A stretch of DNA of 64,000 nt, taken from Gammaproteobacteria bacterium (GTDB lineage Bacteria; Pseudomonadota; Gammaproteobacteria; Enterobacterales; Alteromonadaceae). Below, piece by piece: positions 26,911 through 35,048 of this stretch. The stretch is from contig JAAFAI010000008.1 of NCBI GenBank assembly GCA_018222405.1, forward strand, positions 121,762-185,761, given 5' to 3'. How positions within the stretch are numbered: position 1 is the stretch's first letter; every line of letters starts with the position of its first letter. The notes beneath the pieces are model-generated. The model saw nothing but the letters and a program-made list of their open reading frames with translations. It searched no databases and was not told the origin of the DNA. A program made the translations under genes and the position numbers.

Positions 26911-29613
26911 ATGCATCCTACAAACCGAGTCGCATGGCGGGAAAGATACCAGGATACCTTAACCACGTCTGCAGGATCACATCGCTATTGGTCATTACCT
27001 AAGTTAGCAAAAGATTTTAATTTTGTATTAAACGAGCAGCCTTTGGTTGTGCGTATATTTATAGAAAATCTCATGCGTCACTATGGAAAGAATGGTGAAG
27101 TTGAAGATAATTTAATTCCAGACTGTATCAAAGCCCTAACTACTTTTGATCGCTCAACAAACGTAGAGTTCCCATTCCATCCGCGACGTATTTTAATGCA
27201 GGACTATACTGGGGTTCCTGCAATAGTTGATCTAGCGGCTATGCGGGATGCCATATTAAGGATGGGAGGCAATGCAAACAATGTTAATCCGTTATGCCCG
27301 GTCGATTTGGTGATCGATCATTCAGTGACTGTTGAACAAGCTGGGTGCGCTGGCGCCGTAGAGTTCAATCGTCAACGAGAGATAGAACGTAATCAGGAGC
27401 GTTATCAATTTTTAAAATGGGCTGAGCAATCATTCGATAATCTAAGAGTGGTTCCCCCCGGTCGAGGTATTTGCCATCAGATAAATCTGGAATATTTTGC
27501 CCAGGTCGTAAGTTGTGAAGACGACGAGTTGTTCCCTGATACCGTAATAGGTACCGACAGTCATACCACCATGATTAATGGTTTAGGTGTACTTGGTTGG
27601 GGGGTTGGTGGAATAGAAGCCGAAGCTGTGATGCTGGGCCAGCCATTGACTCTAAACTTGCCGCAGGTAGTCGGCGTAAAATTAGAAGGAAAATTGTCGG
27701 CGGGTTCGACCGCGACCGACCTTGCTCTCAGTATTACAGAAATATTACGACGTCATGGTGTTGTTGGAAAATATGTCGAGTTTTATGGTCCTGGAGTATT
27801 GCTATTGAGTGTCGCAGATCGCGCAACAGTAGCCAATATGGCACCAGAATACGGGGCGACTTGTGCACTGTTTCCAATCGATAGCAAAGTGATTGAATAC
27901 CTGAGCTTAACCAATCGTCCTGAGTCTCTTATAACACAAGTAAAGGCATATGCGTCTGTTCAGGGATTGTTCTACACAAATGATAATGCAGAAATTGTAT
28001 ACCAGGAAAATATCGTCATCGATGTGTCTGAAATAGCGACATCATTAGCCGGCCCAAAACGCCCGCAGGATCGACTGGCGTTATCTGAAATCAAAGATAA
28101 AACACTGGATGAGCTGCTTATTGCCGGACACCTGATTCCGGAGGCAACGAGTCTTATGCGGCGTAAGCCCAATTTGAAACATAAAAAATTAAACGATGGC
28201 GATATAGTTATTGCAGCTATCACCTCTTGTACTAACACATCAAATCCGCATGTAATGCTACTGGCGGGGTTATTGGCAAAAGCCGCCGTTGAGCGAGGTT
28301 TGTCTGTCAATCCAAATGTGAAAACATCACTCGCTCCAGGCTCCCAGGTTGTCGCCCGCTATTTAGATAATACAGGGCTTCAGGCTTACCTTGATTTGTT
28401 GGGGTTCAATCGGATCGGTTTTGGCTGCACAACCTGTATTGGCAATTCCGGCCCTCTGAATGGCGAACTTGAAGCTGAAATTGACAGTCAGCAATTAAAA
28501 GTAAGTGCCGTGTTGTCTGGCAACCGCAACTTTGAAGGGCGAATTCATCCCTCAGTGCAGCTAAACTGGCTAATGTCGCCGCCACTGGTTATTGCTTTTG
28601 CCCTTGTTGGGCATACCCGTATTAATTTGACCGAAGAGCCTTTAGGTATTGATAAAGCAGGCCAAAATGTCTTTTTATCTGAACTTTGGCCCTCTGAAGA
28701 GCTTGTTACAGAGATGTCAAAGCAGGTTACTCAAGAGCTTTTTGAAGAGGCTTACAAGGGCCTTCTGGAAGGCGATGACAACTGGAAAAAATTAGAGGTT
28801 AAGAAATCCGTCTGTTATCCATGGATGAAAGGCTCGACGTATATTCGCCACCCGCCTTTTTTATCTAAGGCATATACTCCCGAGTCAATAAAGTCAGCTC
28901 GACTTTTGGCAATTCTCGGTGACTCAGTCACTACCGACCATATTTCGCCTGCAGGCAATATCGGCGAAACCAGCCCGGCTGGCAAATATCTTCGCGCGAA
29001 TAATGTTAAACCTTGGTATTTTAACAGTTACGGAGCCAGGCGCGGTAATCACGAAGTAATGGTAAGAGGAACGTTTGCCAATGCCCATCTCAAAAATAGT
29101 ATGGTCTATCCTGCTCACGGCGGACTAACACGTTACTTTAGCAATCACAGTAACAGCACTGCAAATGTTCCTATATATGACGCAAGTCAGAAATATATTA
29201 AAGAAAATACGCCACTAGTGGTCTTTGCGGGCAAGGAGTACGGAACAGGTTCAAGTCGTGATTGGGCTGCCAAAGGCTGTTTGCTGCTGAATGTAAAAGC
29301 TGTAATTGCTGAATCATTTGAGCGAATTCATCGAAGCAATCTGACAATGATGGGCATACTGCCACTGCAGCTTAGCGAAAATATGACGGTAAATGAACTT
29401 CAACTAAACGGTAACGAAATTGTTCACATTGATTGGGATAGCCGTTTATCGCCAGGACAAACATTAAAGCTGACAATCCAAGGTCGTACTAATGAACAGA
29501 AAATACTGTCGGTCATTGCGCGCATCGATAATGAGCGTGAACTTGATTACTTTCTTTCCGGAGGCGTCCTGAATTATGTAGCTTCGCAGTATATCGAACC
29601 GCGTTACGACTAA
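26911..29613 (+). CDS. acnA: Aconitate hydratase A
   Basis: A 900-residue aconitase of the IRP/AcnA type. The three cluster cysteines are visible: SCTNTSNPH near residue 438 and GFGCTTCIGNSGPL near residue 503. Other signatures are VIGTDSHTTMINGLGVLGWG near residue 211 and the C-terminal YGTGSSRDWAAKG near residue 773. It interconverts citrate and isocitrate in the TCA cycle. AcnA is the oxidative-stress-stable form in enterics and can act as an RNA-binding regulator when its cluster is lost. Here it is not with TCA or prp genes but among stress-type genes, bracketed by a direct repeat, so it may be an extra copy. That needs the rest of the genome to check. Confidence 0.92.
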   Translation: MHPTNRVAWRERYQDTLTTSAGSHRYWSLPKLAKDFNFVLNEQPLVVRIFIENLMRHYGKNGEVEDNLIPDCIKALTTFDRSTNVEFPFHPRRILMQDYTGVPAIVDLAAMRDAILRMGGNANNVNPLCPVDLVIDHSVTVEQAGCAGAVEFNRQREIERNQERYQFLKWAEQSFDNLRVVPPGRGICHQINLEYFAQVVSCEDDELFPDTVIGTDSHTTMINGLGVLGWGVGGIEAEAVMLGQPLTLNLPQVVGVKLEGKLSAGSTATDLALSITEILRRHGVVGKYVEFYGPGVLLLSVADRATVANMAPEYGATCALFPIDSKVIEYLSLTNRPESLITQVKAYASVQGLFYTNDNAEIVYQENIVIDVSEIATSLAGPKRPQDRLALSEIKDKTLDELLIAGHLIPEATSLMRRKPNLKHKKLNDGDIVIAAITSCTNTSNPHVMLLAGLLAKAAVERGLSVNPNVKTSLAPGSQVVARYLDNTGLQAYLDLLGFNRIGFGCTTCIGNSGPLNGELEAEIDSQQLKVSAVLSGNRNFEGRIHPSVQLNWLMSPPLVIAFALVGHTRINLTEEPLGIDKAGQNVFLSELWPSEELVTEMSKQVTQELFEEAYKGLLEGDDNWKKLEVKKSVCYPWMKGSTYIRHPPFLSKAYTPESIKSARLLAILGDSVTTDHISPAGNIGETSPAGKYLRANNVKPWYFNSYGARRGNHEVMVRGTFANAHLKNSMVYPAHGGLTRYFSNHSNSTANVPIYDASQKYIKENTPLVVFAGKEYGTGSSRDWAAKGCLLLNVKAVIAESFERIHRSNLTMMGILPLQLSENMTVNELQLNGNEIVHIDWDSRLSPGQTLKLTIQGRTNEQKILSVIARIDNERELDYFLSGGVLNYVASQYIEPRYD

Positions 29614-29783
29614 AAGTTATTTGACTCCCACCACTTTTCCATTAAACACATATTGCCTAAAAAGCGATCTTGTCCGGAGTGTGTGCAAACGTACATATAA
29701 CGTTTTCTCAATAGCGCATACTGATCCTTCAGTGTCTTTGTAACCCGTACAATCTCTGATTGAACTGCGATTTGTAGTCCCAT
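29610..29783 (-). CDS. Small 57-residue protein, convergent with acnA
   Basis: On the reverse strand ATG at 29783 is preceded by a near-perfect ribosome site (AAGGAG, 4-5 bp spacer) and opens 57 codons to TAG at 29610-29612. The stop overlaps the last bases of the aconitase gene on the other strand. The peptide begins MGLQIAVQSEIVRVTKTLKD, then a Tyr/Arg-rich middle and the ending MEKWWESNNF; it has two cysteines and no membrane segment. I do not recognise the family. The excellent ribosome site and compact convergent fit make it better supported than its length suggests. Confidence 0.55.
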   Translation of the reverse strand: MGLQIAVQSEIVRVTKTLKDQYALLRKRYMYVCTHSGQDRFLGNMCLMEKWWESNNF

Positions 29784-29883
29784 TTTTTCTCCTTGAGGTT
29801 GTCTGATCTCCCTGCGGGTTTATCGATTAGTTACTGGCTGATGTGTATCAGCATTTCCATAAACAATAAACCAGGAATTAAAA

Positions 29884-30300
29884 ATGAAAAAATACGATCA
29901 TCCAACGCCTATTCTGCACAGCATGCGTCGATTAGGGCTCATAATAAGTGTCGCCGGCCTTATCGTTCTGCTAAACGCCTGTGTCAGTAGTCAATCACCT
30001 CCCACCCAAGCAATATGGGCCGCTGAGGCGGCTATTAATCAAGCAGACAGGGCCAGAGTCAATGAATATGCAGCGGCTGAGCTATTGCAAGCCAGAGACA
30101 TTTTAAACCGGGCTAACCTGGCCATCAGCGAAAATAAAATGAAACGAGCCGGCCAGTTAGCAAAACAATCGCAAGTGACAGCGCAACTCGCTTTGGTCAG
30201 AGCTGAGTTAGTAAAGGCACAAGTCGTTAACGCAGAAATGGCGAAAAGCATTACTCAACTTGCACAGGAAATACAACGTAATCAGAGAGAAAAGCTATGA
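29884..30300 (+). CDS. DUF4398-domain lipoprotein
   Basis: A 138-residue protein with a lipoprotein signal ending LLNAC. A start at 29884 (CCAGGAATT ribosome site) places the Cys at 33; an internal ATG at 29923 would give a more typical 20-residue signal. The mature part is an Ala-rich helical DUF4398 domain (IWAAEAAINQADRARVNEYAAAELLQAR) and a coiled coil. DUF4398 lipoproteins of unknown function are commonly encoded directly before an OmpA-like lipoprotein, as here, where the stop overlaps the next ATG by 4 bp. A periplasmic structural role at the cell envelope is likely. Confidence 0.82.
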   Translation: MKKYDHPTPILHSMRRLGLIISVAGLIVLLNACVSSQSPPTQAIWAAEAAINQADRARVNEYAAAELLQARDILNRANLAISENKMKRAGQLAKQSQVTAQLALVRAELVKAQVVNAEMAKSITQLAQEIQRNQREKL

Positions 30301-31214
30301 ACATTGTCAATTATCAATATACCCTGTTAACCGCTGGCATCACCCTGTTAATCAGCGCTTGCACCAGTATCCCAACCAGATATGCCGGCGCAGATCCGGT
30401 TACAGAACGCCTTAATCTTCTGGAAAGTAATCAGGAACTTGCGTCCCAAGCCCCGATGGCTATGACCGATGCGCGAGCAGCGGTGCTTAGCGCCCAGCAG
30501 TACCAGAAAGATCCGGCAGATTCAGCGCATCTTCTGTATATCGCCGAACGCAGAGTCGACATTGCCGAAGCGGAATCTCAACGCCGCTATTTGGAGCAGC
30601 AGCGCAAAGAGTTATCCGCAGAACGCGATGCCATGCAACTGCAGGCCAGAACAAACGAGACTAAGTGGGCCAGATTAGAAGCCAACCAGGCCAAAGCGGA
30701 TAGCCTTGAAGCGCGAGGGCAAGCCGAGCAGGCTCAATCAGATTCTGCATCAGCACAACGGGATTTGAATATTGCGGAACAGGATGTGGTCATTGCAAAC
30801 AAACAAGTCACAAAAATGCAGCATCAGCTCAAAGAACTGCATGCAAGAAAGGATGCTAGAGGCACGGTAGTGACGCTGGGGGATGTACTGTTTGATTTCA
30901 GCAAAGCGGATATTAACCCAAATGCAATATCGCACCTGGCTAAACTCGCTGCATTCCTTAATACAAACAGCGATCGCATAGTGACTATTGAAGGTCACAC
31001 CGATAATACCGGTGATCCCAATTTTAATGTGCAACTCTCGCAACGTCGGGCCGATGCGGTTAAAGAGTTCCTGCAAAGCCAGGGGGTGGCAGGTCAACGC
31101 CTGCAAGCCGTTGGTAAGGGTTCCACGTTTCCGGTCAACGACAATACAACGATCAAGGACAGGCAGCAAAACAGACGGGTAGAAGTCATTATCACCGACC
31201 CCATCACGGAATAG
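30297..31214 (+). CDS. DUF4398/OmpA-family peptidoglycan-associated lipoprotein
   Basis: A 305-residue lipoprotein (LISAC, Cys22). Residues 45-95 repeat the DUF4398-like helical pattern, residues 95-185 are a long Gln/Ala/Lys-rich coiled coil, and residues 190-300 form an OmpA-like domain with VTIEGHTDNTGDPNFN and LSQRRADAVKEFL, which binds the diaminopimelate of peptidoglycan. The pair with the preceding DUF4398 protein probably links outer membrane to cell wall under stress. The two genes are translationally coupled (ATGA). Confidence 0.88.
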   Translation: MNIVNYQYTLLTAGITLLISACTSIPTRYAGADPVTERLNLLESNQELASQAPMAMTDARAAVLSAQQYQKDPADSAHLLYIAERRVDIAEAESQRRYLEQQRKELSAERDAMQLQARTNETKWARLEANQAKADSLEARGQAEQAQSDSASAQRDLNIAEQDVVIANKQVTKMQHQLKELHARKDARGTVVTLGDVLFDFSKADINPNAISHLAKLAAFLNTNSDRIVTIEGHTDNTGDPNFNVQLSQRRADAVKEFLQSQGVAGQRLQAVGKGSTFPVNDNTTIKDRQQNRRVEVIITDPITE

Positions 31215-31261
31215 GGCAAATCAAACCGTCATAAGCAGGCCAGGATTATTAACGGGAGAGT

Positions 31262-31575
31262 GTGTGTCAGCGTACGGAACACTGCGAAATAAAGCACTAT
31301 ATTGTTATCTCACTATCGACAATCTTGCCGGTAGTGAAGAATCCGAGGCTCTTATGCAAAACTCGACGAAAAACACAAAACCCGACCAGGGAATAAAACC
31401 TGCACAGGTAAATGAACCGCCAAAACTGCAACCTCAGGACGTTCAGGAGCAAAAACAAAAGCCATTCAAATTGTTGATATTGCGAAATTACGCGCATGGC
31501 CCGAATTAATTTACATTTATGATTACTGACCGAATGCCTCTGATTCGCCTGTGCTTTACCCCAGGAAGGTGCTGG
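31262..31575 (+). repeat. Duplicated leader/mini-ORF unit, copy 2
   Basis: Second copy of the unit at 26359-26670, in the same orientation. The 92-nt leader before the ATG at 31354 matches copy 1 with no indel. Compared with copy 1, the few bases carrying the mini-ORF stop are missing, so the frame runs on into what is non-coding in copy 1. The hairpin arm after TACCCCAGG is also lost. Copy 2 therefore looks like the more decayed one. Confidence 0.8.
31354..31509 (+). CDS. Mini-ORF, 51 residues, Lys/Gln/Pro-rich (copy 2)
   Basis: The ATG corresponds exactly to that of copy 1 (26451). The first 35 residues keep the Lys/Gln/Pro composition. The last 15 (from about PFKLLILRNYAHGPN) arise because the stop region of copy 1 is deleted here, so they are probably not an original part of the peptide. 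An upstream in-frame start at 31264 exists, but it lies in the conserved leader and is not supported by copy 1. Function unknown. Confidence 0.4.
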   Translation: MQNSTKNTKPDQGIKPAQVNEPPKLQPQDVQEQKQKPFKLLILRNYAHGPN

Positions 31576-31761
31576 ATTCTTTTAGGAATATCTTACCCTG
31601 ATTTATCAAGGATAGTGTCTATCCGTGAGCTCAATAGCGAATGGCACTGAGCGCAAAGTGTCACTTGGCAGGATAATACCCGGAAGTTGTTAATGAGCGC
31701 TATGCTCACAGCAGTTTCAATTCGGATGACCGTAGCGATTAAAACAGTGGAGCAACTTTAT

Positions 31762-32541
31762 ATGCACATTATGCCAATCAAGTTACTATTGGTTGAAAGT
31801 GACCCAGTGTTGGCCGCTCGCATACAGCTATCGCTGAATGCCATGTCATGTCAGGGTTTTCAAGTCATATTAAGTCGAAATATTGCTGATGCAACACGGC
31901 AACTTAACCGGCGATATTTTGATCTTGTTCTGCTGGATATGTCCGCTACCAACGGGGATAGGTTGGAATGTTTTGAAGCCTCAATAGCACTGGCCCCCAG
32001 GACGTTGTTTATTCTTCTGTGCGTAAAAAAAGATGTGCCTATTGCGCTTAGGGCAATACGCAGAGGAGCCAGTGATTATGTCGACAAGAGCCTGCTTAAC
32101 CGGGATCTACTTGAACGCGTTATTAGCTATAACCTGGCCAGCAAACGTGCCAACAATATATTGCGGGTATCAATTTCTGGCATTAAGGCAATTGGTGAGG
32201 CATGCCCACAAGGGATTATGATAGCCGATTTATCCGGCCTTATTACTTACACCAACACTGCATATCAACGTCTGAGCGGACTTCACGCTGAGCAGCTACG
32301 TGGACTCTTCTGGGCGGAATCGATACATCCGCTGGATCGCCTGAGAATACAACAAGAGTGGAGCGAAGTTTTGCAAACACAAGTGTCTTTCCAAACTCAG
32401 GTCAGGATGTTGCACCAGGATCTGACGATTCGCCATGCCAGGGTGAATGGCGCCTTTTTGCATGATCACAAAAAGCTGCATGGACACGTACGCATTCTGG
32501 AAGAGTTCACTCCAGATATAGTACGGGAAGCCCCGCAATGA
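31762..32541 (+). CDS. Response-regulator receiver plus PAS domain protein
   Basis: I start at ATG 31762, with GGAG 9 bp upstream; the longer frame from 31687 adds 25 residues of no known meaning. The 259-residue protein opens with a receiver domain: IKLLLVESD (acidic pocket), DLVLLDMSA (phospho-acceptor Asp), and SDYVDKSLL with the conserved Lys. A PAS domain follows (about residues 140-245: GIMIADLSGLITYTNTAYQRLSG). There is no DNA-binding, kinase or cyclase domain, so output must be by protein contact. No histidine kinase is next to it. Two Crp-like regulators follow. Confidence 0.82.
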   Translation: MHIMPIKLLLVESDPVLAARIQLSLNAMSCQGFQVILSRNIADATRQLNRRYFDLVLLDMSATNGDRLECFEASIALAPRTLFILLCVKKDVPIALRAIRRGASDYVDKSLLNRDLLERVISYNLASKRANNILRVSISGIKAIGEACPQGIMIADLSGLITYTNTAYQRLSGLHAEQLRGLFWAESIHPLDRLRIQQEWSEVLQTQVSFQTQVRMLHQDLTIRHARVNGAFLHDHKKLHGHVRILEEFTPDIVREAPQ

Positions 32542-32963
32542 ATATTGAAATTATTTTTTAATGTCAAAATAATCTCATCGTCGGACTTAAAGCGGCTAGC
32601 GTAAATCTTGTAAACTCCGTGGTGTAACGAACAGAGGATCAATGTTTTAGCGGTTAATTTGTTGCTAGGGTCTGTTGTTTACCTTTGCTGTTCACTTTTG
32701 CAGCGGTTCGTAGCCGACTAACGTGCGCCTTGTCTAAATGGCGCACACTAGCCGGTTACCGGGCGCTGCCCGAAGGGGTTGTTATAGAAGCATTTTACTC
32801 TTTGTCACAGTCCTTTGACTTAGCCCACTAGGCCTACAGAACTGTTTCGCGATTAAAATGCTTCCATTTAGACCAAAATTTACTCACCAAAGGTCAACGA
32901 CCTAGGCGAGCACAACGCATCTCCTGGTTCGTCACCATTGTTTTTCTATAATTGGAGAGTTAC
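32542..32963. other. 422-bp intergenic region with a long imperfect inverted repeat
   Basis: No gene is supported here. The notable element is a 20-bp-arm inverted repeat around 32711-32751: arms GTAGCCGACTAACGTGCGCC and its partner match at 16 of 20 positions, with a perfect GTGCGCC/GGCGCAC core and a 10-nt loop. It could be a structured RNA, a terminator lacking a T run or a small repeat element. The rest should contain the promoter of the downstream regulator. Confidence 0.4.
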
Positions 32964-33692
32964 GTGACCGCTACCCCCTCCCTACCAGTGACTAACGAAC
33001 TCATAAATTGCCTGTCGAATATACAAAGTAAATGGTTGATATCTCACTCCAAGCTCGTGGAACTTAAATTCGGGCAAATACTCAACACTACGGATAGGCC
33101 CATAGCAAATGTCTATTTCCCGCTAACCGGGTTTATATCCATGTTTGTTGAGATGACTGATGAACGGCCGGTAGAAATGGGGCTAATCGGCAGTGAAGGA
33201 ATGCTCGGTGCCACACTATCACTGGGCAAACTAAACGCCCCCATGCTGGCAGTTGTTCGAGGCCCTGGAAAAGCGTTGCAAATCGATGCAATGGTATTTT
33301 GTCAGTATTTGAAAACCAATGCCTCACTACAAGAAATTTTACAACGTTACCTCTATGTTTTAATACAACAACTTTCACTAGCCGGTGCGTGTATGCACTC
33401 GCATGAGGTGTCGCAACGATTGGCTCGCTGGTTGTTAATGGTGCAGGACCGGTGTCACGCCAGTCAGTTCAATTTAACCCATCAGCATTTGGCCGAAATG
33501 ATTGGCGTTCGTCGCAGCGCGGTAACTATTGCCGCAGGGGTATTTCAGCGCACGGGATTGATCAGATACAGCCGTGGGCAAATTGAGGTGCTCTCTCGAG
33601 CGGGTCTCGCGCACGCATCATGCCAATGCTATTTTGCTTCGCTAAGCCTTCAAAAGAAAGAATTTCATACACCACATATCAACAAGACCTAA
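32964..33692 (+). CDS. Crp/Fnr-family transcriptional regulator (1)
   Basis: GTG at 32964 is preceded by TTGGAGAG with a 6-bp spacer; the TTG at 32952 lies inside that ribosome site and is less likely. The 242-residue protein has an N-terminal cyclic-nucleotide-type beta-roll (FPLTGFISMFVEM, EMGLIGSEGMLG) and a C-terminal helix-turn-helix (HLAEMIGVRRSAVTIAAGVFQ). The Fnr iron-sulphur cysteines are absent, and the usual cAMP-binding Arg/Ser pair is not obvious, so the ligand is unknown. It resembles the second regulator at 34244-34942 throughout, so the two are paralogues. Confidence 0.85.
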   Translation: MTATPSLPVTNELINCLSNIQSKWLISHSKLVELKFGQILNTTDRPIANVYFPLTGFISMFVEMTDERPVEMGLIGSEGMLGATLSLGKLNAPMLAVVRGPGKALQIDAMVFCQYLKTNASLQEILQRYLYVLIQQLSLAGACMHSHEVSQRLARWLLMVQDRCHASQFNLTHQHLAEMIGVRRSAVTIAAGVFQRTGLIRYSRGQIEVLSRAGLAHASCQCYFASLSLQKKEFHTPHINKT

Positions 33693-34243
33693 CGCGTCAG
33701 CCATTCGGTGTTATACCAACATCAGATGAAAAAAGTAAAGTATCGCCCGCTTATGTTTGCTATCGAACATACGTTCACAAAGAGTTAGCGTAGGCTATCA
33801 AAATCTAATCACCCACAGAGGCTTGCCGCTATGGCGAAGACTTATAATGAGCATCAACAATCGCCATTCAGTATTGAAGGTAACACTGACCGATAAAGTC
33901 AGCATTTTTACGCCGCTCATTAATCCCTATTGGCCAAAAGCACATGCCAACACTAGCGAAGCATATGAGCTATTCAGATTATTACCCGTGGCTGGAACCC
34001 TTTATGTTGACAGGCGTAGTAACTGCCATCAGAGTGGAACAGGAAAACTCCCCAACAGCGTTAACTGCCATTGGCCCAAAGCGTTGGTTTCTCCACATGA
34101 GAAAGGGTAAGGGCTCTAACGTATTGTTCCTGAATTTATAATCGGTATTAACTCCAGGTGTTCATCTGAGTAATAGCGGTAATACCAATATTAACTGACG
34201 AGTCTCAGCAGCTTAATCAAGGTCACCTGAGATAAGGCGTTAT
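33693..34243. other. 550-bp region without a supported gene
   Basis: Several overlapping frames exist (for example 33757-34110 and 33944-34141), but none has a ribosome site or a recognisable motif. A start with a fair ribosome site at about 33831 stops after 21 codons. Together they could be a decayed gene, since frames of protein-like composition abut each other, but I cannot identify it. The last 100 bp must hold the promoter of the next regulator. Confidence 0.35.
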
Positions 34244-34942
34244 ATGACACATCCAACAGAAAATACATTGCTCAACGCATTACCCGATGAGAGTAAACAA
34301 CGGTTATTTTCTCAAATCCGTCTGGTTGAATTACCGCTCGGAAAAGTCATCTATGATGCGGGACAGAATGTATCCATGGTGTATTTCCCAACTGACAGTA
34401 TTGTATCCTTGCTATCGACCATGGCGGATGGCTCATCGGCTGAAATATCCGTAGTAGGCAATGAAGGTTTAGTTGGCATTGCCGTATTTATGGGTGGCGA
34501 AAGTACGCCTAATCGCGCCATTGTGCAAAGTGCCGGCGTTGCCTACCGCTTGCCCGCTGCGCTGTTACGCAGCGAATTTAACAATAATCAGACAGTTCGT
34601 ATGCTGTTGCTGCGCTATACACAGGCGCTGATAGCTCAGATGGCACAAACCGCAGTGTGCAACCGGCATCACTCCATCGACCAGCAACTCTGTCGATGGC
34701 TATTGTTGTCTCTTGATCGTTTATCTACCAACAAACTGACCATGACTCAGGAGCTGATTGCCAACATGTTAGGTGTCAGACGCGAAGGTGTCACAGAAGC
34801 CGCTGGCAAACTACAAAAGCTTGGCGTAATTACGTATCGTCGCGGTCATATCACGGTGACCAACAGAGAGAAACTAGAAGCACTTTGCTGTGAATGTTAT
34901 GCCGTGGTGAAAAATGAGACCGACAGACTGGAAGCCTATTAA
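34244..34942 (+). CDS. Crp/Fnr-family transcriptional regulator (2)
   Basis: A 232-residue protein with a cyclic-nucleotide-like domain (KVIYDAGQNVSMVYFPTDSIVS, then SVVGNEGLVGIAVFMGG) and a C-terminal winged helix-turn-helix (ELIANMLGVRREGVTEAAGKLQ, near residue 170). Like its paralogue at 32964 it lacks clear Fnr cysteines. Regulators of this subtype are common in environmental proteobacteria next to stress genes. The HflK/HflC pair follows after about 100 bp in the same direction and may be a target. Confidence 0.87.
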   Translation: MTHPTENTLLNALPDESKQRLFSQIRLVELPLGKVIYDAGQNVSMVYFPTDSIVSLLSTMADGSSAEISVVGNEGLVGIAVFMGGESTPNRAIVQSAGVAYRLPAALLRSEFNNNQTVRMLLLRYTQALIAQMAQTAVCNRHHSIDQQLCRWLLLSLDRLSTNKLTMTQELIANMLGVRREGVTEAAGKLQKLGVITYRRGHITVTNREKLEALCCECYAVVKNETDRLEAY

Positions 34943-35048
34943 CCGAGTCTGATTGTATCGGCTAACCGCTCTGACGTTAAAATGTAAACGCAATCGTAAT
35001 AGCGCCAAACATTGTTCCGCTAACATAACATAACCAGAGGCAACGATT

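Noticed and set aside
32711..32790. Integron attC-like site
   Set aside because: There is an inverted repeat, but I could not match the paired core sites of an attC, and no cassette-type gene or integron integrase is present.
33757..34110. A 117-codon frame between the two Crp-like genes
   Set aside because: No ribosome site, no recognisable motif and competing frames over the same bases; may be part of a dead gene but not callable.
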